Positions 36,492-45,044 of a stretch of DNA of 64,000 nucleotides are shown in pieces. The notes below the pieces were generated by a model. That model did not search any database. It saw only the letters and a program-made list of their open reading frames with translations, and had not been told where the DNA came from. The stretch comes from Acinetobacter sp. A47 (GTDB lineage: Bacteria > Pseudomonadota > Gammaproteobacteria > Pseudomonadales > Moraxellaceae): contig NZ_JSUS01000071.1 of NCBI RefSeq assembly GCF_000805455.1, forward strand, positions 310,001 through 374,000, read 5' to 3'. A program made the translations under genes and the position numbers. Positions within the stretch are counted from its first letter, which is position 1. Every line of letters begins with the position of its first letter.

Positions 36492-39400
36492 ACCAGGTCA
36501 GCGGAACCAGTTGGCGACGCATGGTATTTGCCGACAATTTACTATTTCCGATTTTATCCTTGGCATTCGGATTGAGTAACTGACGGGTCATACCATTCTT
36601 GTCATTGAGTCCAATACCTGCCCCCACCATCGATTCAACAATTCCATGTCCGGCCCCAAAACTCATCGGGCTGTCTTTTACGTCCTGTTCACAGACTCCG
36701 AAAGGCAGGCAATAACGTTGCACGGTGGTGGCCCCATTGGCTTGAATCTTACAACCATTCCCAGCAGTAGTATTTGGGTTATAGACACTGACATAGAGGC
36801 TCTTGTTCATCACCACCATTTCACCCAGAACCTTACTTCCGCTCTGGCTGCTTAAATCAGTCTCGTTGCCTTGGGCATCCAGTTCTTTTCCAATCACGCT
36901 ACTGGCCTGTACATACCAGCCATTTGGCATCATGGTTCTGACTTGGGCCAGATTTTTGCCTTTTAGATCACTGGCCGTCAGCATCAGTTTAAGGTCAGCC
37001 GGTAACAGTTTCGGTGTGCTGTTATTGCCGTTGTCTTGGGCAGTGAAGTTACGGCGTACTACATCCTGATCAAAAATATTGTAAACGGTGCTGCCAGAGC
37101 TCTTGTCACTATAGGGCAGGCTACGGTTGCCTGAAGCGATACTCACCACAGCCAGAGGTTGTTCATAACCGTAGACACTAAAATTGGGAGCTTCATAGAA
37201 ACGGCTACTGCTATCTTTAAACAGCATGGTGTAGCTGCCACATCCGCTATCTTTGGTTCCAAGATCCTTATTCAAATCGATCCGCCAGACTTGTCCTCCC
37301 AAATCACCAAAATAAAGATGATCAGCCAGTCCATCCCCGTCTCGATCCACTGCATTGATCCGGCTCACCACACTATATAAGTCCTTCATTTTCATGCCAT
37401 GGTTGCTATCACCCGCTCCACATGATGTACTTTGGTTATCGCCCCCGGCATACCAGATCAGCTCACCCGTCTCTGCATCAAACATATACACCATACGGCC
37501 TTTGGTCGCATTTGAAAGGCTTGGAGTGATTTTTTCATACTCCATATCATAGCCGCCACCCACCACCATCACGCGTCTGGCAGCACCGTTATACATAATG
37601 CTGGTAATGGTCGGCTTAGACCAGCTCTGCCCCATAAGCGCCAAAGCGGTATTGGTGGTGGTCTTATACGTTCCGTCTGCCTGAAGGCTGATAATACGGT
37701 TGTGATCTGGATCAATATGAAATTTCAGTTTGGGCTGGTTAATATCACTCAGGTCCAGGGCATAGTAACTGCGGCCTCCCATACGCAAGCCGCCATACGC
37801 AATCTGCTTGCCTTTGGCCACAACTTTACCATCGCTTCTGATCTCGCCCACAGTCGCAACAATTTCACTGCTGGCGCTACCACTACTGAGTGCTTTCATC
37901 CCGTAGGCATATTCACTATAAATGGTCCAGGCACCATCAACGCCATACGCCATATCTGCTTTTACACCAGATGGCTTTTCCAGAAATGCCTTACTCTGTT
38001 TTGCATTTTCAAGCATTTCATTGGGCACAAATGCAAAACTTTCTTCACCGGTTTTGGCATCAACCACATGTAACATCCCTTGTGTGGTACCAAACAACAT
38101 ATAGTCCTTGCGTTCTTTGACACTGTTATCGGCATTAAAGACCGCTTCCTGAGTCAATTTTACCGGCGTCGAATGCAGGTTCATGCCCACTTTCCAGTTG
38201 GTCCGGTTCGCCTCTGTCAGATCTGCCGTGGTTGCCGCATTACCCACGTTATATCCCAGCACATTCATGAGCAGATAGCCTTTGTCATCTGGGCGGGCTG
38301 TTGTACCGGAGCCACATTTGACATCCAGATACGTATTGTTAATGGTCTTTAAGGCGCCCACCTCAGTGAATTGATAGGCAGTGCTATTGTCAATTTGCTG
38401 ACAGTCGCGATTAACCAGAACCTTACGTTCTGTAATAACCGGCTTGGCCGGATCTGAATTATCGGTTTTATTCTTCAGATTTCTAAGTCTGGCCAGTAAG
38501 CCGCCTTTGTCCCAGTCCTGTACATCATAACTGCTTGCTGAAATATCCCAGGCATCTTTGAGTTTGTTTACCGAGTTGTCTGTTTCAACATAGTATTTTT
38601 TGAAGTTACCGATCCAGCTGGCTTTTTCAGTCGGTTCAAACATGCTTTTATAGACATCGTTACTCATCCGGTATGGGGTAAGCGGATCTTCAGGAATGGT
38701 TTGCAATCCGATCGGGTCACCATCGGTTACGCCTAAATTGTCATGAAAATCCTTGATGCTTTGCGCAATATTCTGGCTATTGGCCGCGTTATACCAGCCT
38801 CCCCCGCCAATTACGCCCCAGCGGGCCATATTCTTGATGTCTTCGGGGTTACGCGGTAATAAACGGTCTAACAGACTGGTAATACTTGTGGTCAACCCGC
38901 TTCCAATCAGGCTGTTTGGCAATAGGCCGTCCAGAAGTGAGCCTGTTGCCCCCAGCAAGTCCCTGACCGCTTTGGGTACAATCCCTGTCAGTAACTGATC
39001 CTGTGCGACATTGGTGGTTGCAATCTGGTTCAGCCCCTTGGTATCACTACTATTTTCCTGTCCGGCGATATATTGCGGAAGTTGCAGGAAAGAGCGATCC
39101 AGACCAATCACAGCGGTTTTGATCGGATTGGTTTTTAATGCCCGGATGTCTCGTGCATAGGCACCAATACATTGCCAGGTTGCAAAGTCGGTATTGTCAT
39201 TTGCATTTTTATTGTTGCCTAAGGTTGTTGCCCTCAATTCTGTTGAATTACATCTGAATCCCCAATTATCATTCAAACGGCCATCCTTATATTGAATATT
39301 CAGGCTTTGGCTATTATCCAGCGAACGCGCCATTAAACGCTCTATCGCCACCTTGGTTGCATCGGACTGGCTTCCCTGTGGCTGCAACAAGGCATCGGTT

Positions 39401-40992
39401 AAGGTTGGGGCAATGGTTGGCACACCGCCTGCAATCACCATTAGACCATTGGCATCACATTGGGGAGCAGTAGAGGGAGCCTGATAAAAATTACCATTGC
39501 TCTTAATCAATGGATTAATTGTACTGTTATTCTTTTGGCTATCTGTAAAACCGCTATATTTCGCATTAACATCGGCACGGTATTCATAAAATATTTCTTG
39601 TTTGCCGACCTGTAAAATCCCCAGCAGATTTAATAAATTTCCATCGACCTTTTTATATCCGGAAGTATTTACTCCTAATAAACCGGCATAGTCCCAGTTA
39701 TTACAGGTCATCCCGTCCGATTTCCAGCCCTTACACTCGTAATCGGTCCAGATCAGCGATATGCCGCCAATTCCCAGTAAGGCATTACGTTTTGCATACT
39801 GCCGCGCCCCCGTGCCTTTGGTGGTATTGCCTAACAAATATGCACCCGTTTCCGCATAGGTACTGGCCATCGGATTATTGCCGCCCAGTCCCAACATATT
39901 CAGTACATCGTTTAAGGCATTATTGGTATTTTCCAGATTTAATAGTTCACTTACTGCATCCAGCGGATTACTTAAGATTTTTCCGAGGGTTGCGACCACA
40001 TCGTTGAGCAAGCCGCCCACCAATTTTGGCACGATGGTCAATAAACCCTGCAAATTAAACTCCCCTTTCGAGTCCATATTGGCACTGGCAATATAGTCAA
40101 TCATATGCTGCCGATGGGTCTGGGTTTTACCATTATAGGTATAGACATCACTCAGTAGCTTGGGCTCAAAAACAATGGCGCCAGCACGATCATTCGCTAT
40201 ATGGTTATAAGGAGAAATTGATAAACCGACCATGGTGTTATCGGGAATCTGTTCCATATCTGGCAGACCCGCTTCACCTTTCTTGCCTTTCAATACATCT
40301 GTCAATGCCATCCGGACACGGGAATTTTTATCATAACAACGATAGATGCCGACGGTAGAAGAGTTGGTAATGGATTTGAGCAAGCTGATGTCGATCAGCG
40401 GATCACAGGTTTCACGAATGTACTGTTCTGCCGACAAGCCTGTTTTTACCCCTAACAGCCCATTCAGCAAATTATCCAATAGCTTGACGGTTGCATCTGT
40501 GGTCACAATCGTACAGGATTGACGCGGAAATGGATAAGCTGTGCTTGGCTGTTCAGTCTTGATCTCGGCAATAGAATCCAAAATTCCTTGCCCCTGCCCA
40601 TTACCGAGTACCCCTTTTAAAATGGCCTGGTTAATCAGATCCGTGGCTTCTTTTGTGACATTGATGAGATCGGTTTGATCTGCAACCTTGATACCGAGGT
40701 TTAGGCCGTTTTTACCCAGTACATCGGTAACCCCCTGATCAACACAAAGCGGATAATCTTTCACCAAATCCAGCAGTCCTGCCCCGCCCATGCTACGAGA
40801 CTGGTCCACCATCAGCATCAACCGTTTTTTATTACCGGAGGCCGGCTGATAAATCTCGATATCGCTGGCAGATGCAGCAGAGCAAAGAATGAAAATACCG
40901 GACAATACCGTACAGCTGAACCACAAGCCTTTGCCTTTATTGTTCTGTTGCTTTGCAAAGCGGTTAAGTTTCTTCATCTTGTTATTATTCAT
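36475..40992 (-). CDS. pilY1: PilY1-like tip adhesin, copy B (large form)
   Basis: A 1505-residue PilY1/ComC-type protein. The signal peptide ends near SAASA; the mature protein begins SDIEIYQPASGNKKRLML. A MIDAS-like MVDQSRSMGG follows (von Willebrand factor A region), then several hundred residues of insertions absent from copy A, a segment STYAETGAYLLGNTTKGTGA, and the C-terminal PilY1 beta-propeller from about residue 960 with DYMLFGTTQGMLHVVDAKTG, YGGLRMGGRSYYALDLSDIN and the calcium site VDRDGDGLADHLYFGDLGG. PilY1 caps the pilus, mediates adhesion and counters PilT retraction. AGGGAGAA lies 7 bases before ATG 40992. Confidence 0.93.
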   Translation of the reverse strand: MNNNKMKKLNRFAKQQNNKGKGLWFSCTVLSGIFILCSAASASDIEIYQPASGNKKRLMLMVDQSRSMGGAGLLDLVKDYPLCVDQGVTDVLGKNGLNLGIKVADQTDLINVTKEATDLINQAILKGVLGNGQGQGILDSIAEIKTEQPSTAYPFPRQSCTIVTTDATVKLLDNLLNGLLGVKTGLSAEQYIRETCDPLIDISLLKSITNSSTVGIYRCYDKNSRVRMALTDVLKGKKGEAGLPDMEQIPDNTMVGLSISPYNHIANDRAGAIVFEPKLLSDVYTYNGKTQTHRQHMIDYIASANMDSKGEFNLQGLLTIVPKLVGGLLNDVVATLGKILSNPLDAVSELLNLENTNNALNDVLNMLGLGGNNPMASTYAETGAYLLGNTTKGTGARQYAKRNALLGIGGISLIWTDYECKGWKSDGMTCNNWDYAGLLGVNTSGYKKVDGNLLNLLGILQVGKQEIFYEYRADVNAKYSGFTDSQKNNSTINPLIKSNGNFYQAPSTAPQCDANGLMVIAGGVPTIAPTLTDALLQPQGSQSDATKVAIERLMARSLDNSQSLNIQYKDGRLNDNWGFRCNSTELRATTLGNNKNANDNTDFATWQCIGAYARDIRALKTNPIKTAVIGLDRSFLQLPQYIAGQENSSDTKGLNQIATTNVAQDQLLTGIVPKAVRDLLGATGSLLDGLLPNSLIGSGLTTSITSLLDRLLPRNPEDIKNMARWGVIGGGGWYNAANSQNIAQSIKDFHDNLGVTDGDPIGLQTIPEDPLTPYRMSNDVYKSMFEPTEKASWIGNFKKYYVETDNSVNKLKDAWDISASSYDVQDWDKGGLLARLRNLKNKTDNSDPAKPVITERKVLVNRDCQQIDNSTAYQFTEVGALKTINNTYLDVKCGSGTTARPDDKGYLLMNVLGYNVGNAATTADLTEANRTNWKVGMNLHSTPVKLTQEAVFNADNSVKERKDYMLFGTTQGMLHVVDAKTGEESFAFVPNEMLENAKQSKAFLEKPSGVKADMAYGVDGAWTIYSEYAYGMKALSSGSASSEIVATVGEIRSDGKVVAKGKQIAYGGLRMGGRSYYALDLSDINQPKLKFHIDPDHNRIISLQADGTYKTTTNTALALMGQSWSKPTITSIMYNGAARRVMVVGGGYDMEYEKITPSLSNATKGRMVYMFDAETGELIWYAGGDNQSTSCGAGDSNHGMKMKDLYSVVSRINAVDRDGDGLADHLYFGDLGGQVWRIDLNKDLGTKDSGCGSYTMLFKDSSSRFYEAPNFSVYGYEQPLAVVSIASGNRSLPYSDKSSGSTVYNIFDQDVVRRNFTAQDNGNNSTPKLLPADLKLMLTASDLKGKNLAQVRTMMPNGWYVQASSVIGKELDAQGNETDLSSQSGSKVLGEMVVMNKSLYVSVYNPNTTAGNGCKIQANGATTVQRYCLPFGVCEQDVKDSPMSFGAGHGIVESMVGAGIGLNDKNGMTRQLLNPNAKDKIGNSKLSANTMRRQLVPLTWYERNE

Positions 40993-41004
40993 GGCATTTC
41001 TCCC

Positions 41005-41736
41005 TTATGAACCGGCCGGTTCAAAGTCAGACAAGAAACGATATTCTGCGACTTGTATGTTATATATCGGTTTTTCAGTATTTTGTTTAAGGCAGTTGGC
41101 TACATCATTGATGCCATTGTTGTCTATGCTTTTTGTCAGGCATCCTTTGCCCGGATCATTGTCTGCTTTAAATAACGCATCTGCGGTCAGTAGCCCCTGC
41201 ATCACCGACACCACATAGACACGCAAGCGGATATTGTTTTCAGTTTTTGCACCCAGCACTTCTGTTCCACGTGATAGATCGGCAAACGGTTGGGTCGGTG
41301 TTAACTGTCTTTTGATATAAACCTGGGTCACCACCTGTTTACGGCCACTTGAGGTTTTGGACGAAGTTTCAGTACAGGCCCCGGCACCGGAGCTATTGAT
41401 ATTAAAAGACTGGCTATTTAGCCGGTAACCCGCTTTACTTAATGCAAAGGGATCTGCACCTGAAAAACAGAACACCAGCTCGGCATTTTTATTATTTTCA
41501 TTTTTAAAGAATCCCACTATACCATTGGCAGAAGCCAGATTTTGCTGGGTATTGGGGTCTTGAAAATACATCAGGGCCGCATCGGCATTTTGTGCCAGCA
41601 AGGTCTGAATCTGGTGATTACTGACCAGTTTGAGTGAACTCACACTTTGCCGTATTGCCAGTGTCCCGATAATCGTAATCATTAACAAGATCATCAGTAC
41701 TACAATCAGTGTCGCACCACGTTGAGCCTGAATCAT
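41005..41736 (-). CDS. pilX: PilX-like minor pilin, copy B
   Basis: A 243-residue protein starting MIQAQRGATLIVVLMILLMI: PilX/GspK-type N-terminus with Gly-Ala-Thr-Leu and no Glu at position 5, normal for PilX. The globular domain has three to four Cys and a C-terminal block ending DFEPAGS. Its ATG overlaps the pilW stop as ATGA and its stop lies 12 bases before pilY1. PilX primes pilus assembly with PilVWY1. Confidence 0.88.
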   Translation of the reverse strand: MIQAQRGATLIVVLMILLMITIIGTLAIRQSVSSLKLVSNHQIQTLLAQNADAALMYFQDPNTQQNLASANGIVGFFKNENNKNAELVFCFSGADPFALSKAGYRLNSQSFNINSSGAGACTETSSKTSSGRKQVVTQVYIKRQLTPTQPFADLSRGTEVLGAKTENNIRLRVYVVSVMQGLLTADALFKADNDPGKGCLTKSIDNNGINDVANCLKQNTEKPIYNIQVAEYRFLSDFEPAGS

Positions 41737-42761
41737 GAGCCAGCCTCCCCATTTGTACAGGTTTTGCTTTTACTGCTATCACATCCTTCTGCAACCCAGC
41801 CCATTGCATTCCTTAAAGACACGGTCTGATTCACGACCTGACGCAAATAATTGTCCTGATAGGCGGGTGTCAGCTTGACCGAAGTCCCCAGAACCTGAAA
41901 GGGTTCCTTATTGCGTTCTTTGATAATCGACTGGTTACCTGTCTTGTCATCAGAACGTACCAGCACCCCGATCTGGATTGCATGCACATGTGGCCGGACC
42001 GTTTGCGTAATGCCATCAATATTTTTTACTGCTGCCTTTAAGGCCATATAGTTTTTGATATCGGCATAAGCCAGGGTACTGTTGGCACTGTTGAGATCAC
42101 CATCCATATAGCCAAAACGTACCTGAAAGAAATCGACATTGGGTAAAATCACCTGACTGTCTTGCCAGGCAAGTTTTAAGCGATCGGTCGGTGTTTTTGC
42201 ATCAAGTGCCGACGGGCTATATTGAGCCGCCTGACAGCGTAGAGACTGGCGTGCATCCTTTTCGGTTGAACCCACATAATAACGCTGTACCACAAATGTC
42301 CCGCGACTCACATCCTTACCCGAACAGTCCAGTCCGCCTTGTGGCGCCTGATAACGGATGAGCAACTGATCGTTGGTATAACCGGTCACATTGGCATTGC
42401 CAAAACTGGTGATCTGGTTATTGGCAAAACAGTCTGCACAATTCAGGTCAATTTTTTCACCGACATTGTTTGAGGTCAGTAAAATTCCGGCATACCCGAT
42501 CTGGTCATTGACCGCAGGTACAGGCGAACTCAGGTTGGCTTTACGGATATCATCGACAATAAAATTCAGGCCTAGACTGGCATTGTCCTGAATATGTGCC
42601 ATGGCTTTTTGCAGTTTGTAACTGGTAATTCCGGTAATAAACAGCTGTATGGCCGCTGCAACAATCAATAGCCCTAAAGTGAGCGAGATCATCAGCTCGA
42701 TCAGGGTAAAGCCGGATTGGCTGTTGCTATAAGGTTTGCAGGCTGCAAGGCTTTTATCCAT
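41733..42761 (-). CDS. pilW: PilW-like minor pilin (ComB type), copy B
   Basis: About 342 residues. The prepilin motif is [29 protein letters not shown], with a 17-residue leader containing a Cys (AACKPYSNSQSG). The PilW C-terminal domain has several Cys (DLNCADCF, EGCDSSKSKTC) and the conserved VRFGYMDG and VRPHVHAIQIGVLVRS patterns. Frame is open to 42872, but ATG 42761 has GAGG about 8 bases upstream and follows the pilV stop by one base. In A. baylyi the equivalent is ComB. Confidence 0.88.
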   Translation of the reverse strand: MDKSLAACKPYSNSQSGFTLIELMISLTLGLLIVAAAIQLFITGITSYKLQKAMAHIQDNASLGLNFIVDDIRKANLSSPVPAVNDQIGYAGILLTSNNVGEKIDLNCADCFANNQITSFGNANVTGYTNDQLLIRYQAPQGGLDCSGKDVSRGTFVVQRYYVGSTEKDARQSLRCQAAQYSPSALDAKTPTDRLKLAWQDSQVILPNVDFFQVRFGYMDGDLNSANSTLAYADIKNYMALKAAVKNIDGITQTVRPHVHAIQIGVLVRSDDKTGNQSIIKERNKEPFQVLGTSVKLTPAYQDNYLRQVVNQTVSLRNAMGWVAEGCDSSKSKTCTNGEAGS

Positions 42762-42762
42762 T

Positions 42763-43248
42763 TTAATAAGCCTCCAGAAACAGGCAATGTGATCCGGAAA
42801 CGTAAGCCCCATCCTTGATACATGAGGCAATTCCCTTCTCTCCTGCCAGATTGGTCTCATCCCAGGCGACATAAATACATTGCCGGTTAGTGCCTGTCGG
42901 GCATTGATCTACAGCCAGGTTCATCCCGCTGTCTTTGGCTTGCAGGGCTGCATTTTGCAAATCCTGTATTGCAATCTTTTCCGGTTTATCCGCTACATTT
43001 GATACTGTGGTTGCCGGGACCTCTACCGCGGCAACCTTATATTTTCCGGCCCGGGTCGCCTGTGGATTGGCACGCATTTTCTCTGCCAGATCACGCGCAA
43101 TCGTTAAGGCGATCACCTGTTTATTGGCTTCCAGACTGGAGTCCACCGCCCGCAGCTGCAAGGCCGCAAAGCCCAATACCCCGATGGCCAGTAAAACCAG
43201 GGCCACCAGTACCTCGACCAGCCCAACGCCTTGCTGTTTTAGCTTCAT
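42763..43248 (-). CDS. pilV: PilV-like minor pilin, copy B
   Basis: A 161-residue prepilin, MKLKQQG|VGLVEVLVALVLLAIGVLGFAALQLRA, with the PilV signature Val-Gly-Leu-Val-Glu and a C-terminal pair of Cys-containing strands (DQCPTGTNRQCIYVAWDE, ASCIKDGAYVSGSHC). Four-base overlap with fimU (ATGA) and a one-base gap to pilW. Confidence 0.9.
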   Translation of the reverse strand: MKLKQQGVGLVEVLVALVLLAIGVLGFAALQLRAVDSSLEANKQVIALTIARDLAEKMRANPQATRAGKYKVAAVEVPATTVSNVADKPEKIAIQDLQNAALQAKDSGMNLAVDQCPTGTNRQCIYVAWDETNLAGEKGIASCIKDGAYVSGSHCLFLEAY

Positions 43249-43763
43249 GGACAGGCTCCTTCCGTGACGATAGTGTCACCGATCACGCCTACCCGGATAC
43301 AGTACGTCAGGCCCTGACTTGCCAGCATAAAGTCTTTTTGTGCAGCAATACTGCCATTGCTTCTGAAACTCAGGCTGGTCGCTGATGTACTGGTTTTGGA
43401 TACCCCGCTTTCTAAAGCGACACTAAAAATCCGTTGTGTTTCCGTTTTGGGAATTGCAACTGCAGTTGCACAGTCTTCGATGGATAAGGAGGCCAGACAT
43501 AAACCTGTACTTTGACGTAGCAAAACGGCCTGGCTTCTGGCTTCTGACACCTTCATCACCAGCTCTCGCGCCGAGGACTCCAGCTTTTGGCGGTTATACA
43601 TGGTGGCAAATGAGGGTGCGGCCATTAATGCAATAATGGCTAAAACGGCGATGGTAATGATCAGTTCAACCATCGTGAATCCGGCGCAATGTCGCGCCCG
43701 GCTGTATGGATTGTGGCAAGACGATATAGCGCACTGCCCGATGTCATCATGTGCTTGTTGCAT
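43245..43763 (-). CDS. fimU: FimU/GspH-like minor pilin, copy B
   Basis: A 172-residue type IV prepilin with RHCAG|FTMVELIITIAVLAIIALMAAPSF. The 28-residue leader is long and holds three Cys (GQCAISSCHNPYSRARHCAG). The globular part matches FimU (LVMKVSEARSQAVLLRQSTG, SLSFRSNGSI, and TYCIRV). Frame is open to 43781, but ATG 43763 has GGAGG at ideal spacing. First gene of copy B, preceded by a candidate -10 box and palindrome. Confidence 0.9.
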   Translation of the reverse strand: MQQAHDDIGQCAISSCHNPYSRARHCAGFTMVELIITIAVLAIIALMAAPSFATMYNRQKLESSARELVMKVSEARSQAVLLRQSTGLCLASLSIEDCATAVAIPKTETQRIFSVALESGVSKTSTSATSLSFRSNGSIAAQKDFMLASQGLTYCIRVGVIGDTIVTEGACP

Positions 43764-43827
43764 ACAGTCCTCCATATGCACAAATCTTTTTGTTGTAATG
43801 TGAATCTCAGTTATTTTAAGTAAGTAA

Positions 43828-43842
43828 AATCAATTGATTATA
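43828..43842 (-). promoter_or_regulatory. Candidate -10 box and palindrome upstream of copy B
   Basis: On the minus strand TATAAT lies at 43842-43837, directly adjoined and overlapped by a perfect 12-base palindrome, AATCAATTGATT (43828-43839). No good -35 box was seen at 16-18 bases, so an activator may be needed. Rest of the 43764-44022 gap shows nothing recognisable. Confidence 0.35.
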
Positions 43843-44022
43843 TAAGTGAGAGACGCATTATTTTTCGTGATTGTTTTCATGTTTAGCTATCAATTTCTAC
43901 CTAAAATACACAAAAATCTACCATTAGGGGATAAAAGGTATAGAACAGCAGATAAGTGTTAATTTGATCACATTCACTTGTTATTATTGTTAATAATGTT
44001 AAATAGTTACTTCCAATTTCCC

Positions 44023-44060
44023 ATAAAAAAAGCAAACCCCGAACAGGTTTGCTTTTTTTA
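44023..44060. terminator. Terminator separating the two tip operons
   Basis: AAAAAAGCAAACC / GGTTTGCTTTTTTT around a 7-base loop, 22 bases after the stop of the last gene of copy A. It separates copy A from copy B. Confidence 0.9.
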
Positions 44061-44082
44061 TCACTCCAGGAAGGTTATCGGC

Positions 44083-44547
44083 TTAACGGCCATCCCAGTT
44101 GCTGGTTGCAGATGGAACACATGCCCTTCCGTTGTTTTTATCAGAGCCTTTGGTCCAGCAGCGCTCTCCGCGATGGTTTAAAACCAGATGTCCGTCTCCG
44201 GTTTGCGCTCCCGTTGGAGTCGCCGTGAGCGTCCAGGTACCTGCAGTAACATTGGATAGTGCCAAAGTATATAACGCTGTCCCACCCGAAGTTGGCAGTG
44301 TCCCCGTGTGCCCAACATCAGCAATTGCGATCGGTGTGCTGCCATCGGATTTTAAAAATGTAAAATTCGCTATTCTGTAGCGTTGCAAACGTCCGGCAAG
44401 CTCGATCATATCTGCCTGCGCATCCACACGTTTGGTTCTCCGGACATAATCCTGATACGAGGGGTAAGCCACAGCCGCCAAGATTGCAACAATCGCGACC
44501 ACGATCATCAATTCAATTAATGTAAATCCTGCATTTTGTTTTACCAT
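44083..44547 (-). CDS. comF: PilE-like minor pilin (ComF type), copy A
   Basis: A 154-residue pilin: [37 protein letters not shown], a globular part with [20 protein letters not shown] and the C-terminal Cys pair [12 protein letters not shown] ... RACVP. This second PilE-like gene exists only in copy A. It overlaps the comE stop by 7 bases. Symbol from the A. baylyi arrangement comC-comE-comF. Confidence 0.9.
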   Translation of the reverse strand: MVKQNAGFTLIELMIVVAIVAILAAVAYPSYQDYVRRTKRVDAQADMIELAGRLQRYRIANFTFLKSDGSTPIAIADVGHTGTLPTSGGTALYTLALSNVTAGTWTLTATPTGAQTGDGHLVLNHRGERCWTKGSDKNNGRACVPSATSNWDGR

Positions 44548-45035
44548 GTTCGTTCGACTCCGGCCCCGGAACAGTCCAGGGCAATCGTGGTATCCTGCCT
44601 TTTACAGCGTAGACCATTACTGTTCAGAACAAAACTCCAGTTTTTTGCGTCAGTTGCCTGGGCACGAATGATCCAGCTCTGTCCATTAACGTCACTCGCG
44701 AAGAGCGTTTTGGTCGGATCATCACCATCTTGTACCGTGATTGTATATTTGATTGCCGAACCTGTAGCACCAGCAGGTAAAACCACCTGATTCGTGGCTG
44801 GAGACGCGTTAGGTATGGTCGAAAAGTTAATATAATTAAAATTACGGCTTTTATGTTTTTCCAGCTCTGTTGCTAGCCGCTGTACTTCTTGTTGCGCTTG
44901 AGAAGCCAGCGCCCGGCGGGCATAAACCTGATAACTCGGTATCGCTATTGCCGCCAGAATGGCGACAATTACCAGCACGATCATCAGTTCCACTAACGTA
45001 AATCCCTTCGGTGGAGTGAATCTATTGTTTAACAT
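44541..45035 (-). CDS. comE: PilE-like minor pilin (ComE type), copy A
   Basis: A 164-residue prepilin, [43 protein letters not shown], then [21 protein letters not shown] and a C-terminal [16 protein letters not shown]ys pair. The layout, including the ELEKHK(S)RNF stretch, also occurs in the copy B PilE-like pilin (ELLEKHRVRNFSYD), so the two are orthologous positions. Nine bases after pilY1. Confidence 0.9.
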   Translation of the reverse strand: MLNNRFTPPKGFTLVELMIVLVIVAILAAIAIPSYQVYARRALASQAQQEVQRLATELEKHKSRNFNYINFSTIPNASPATNQVVLPAGATGSAIKYTITVQDGDDPTKTLFASDVNGQSWIIRAQATDAKNWSFVLNSNGLRCKRQDTTIALDCSGAGVERTW

Positions 45036-45044
45036 GACTCATTC

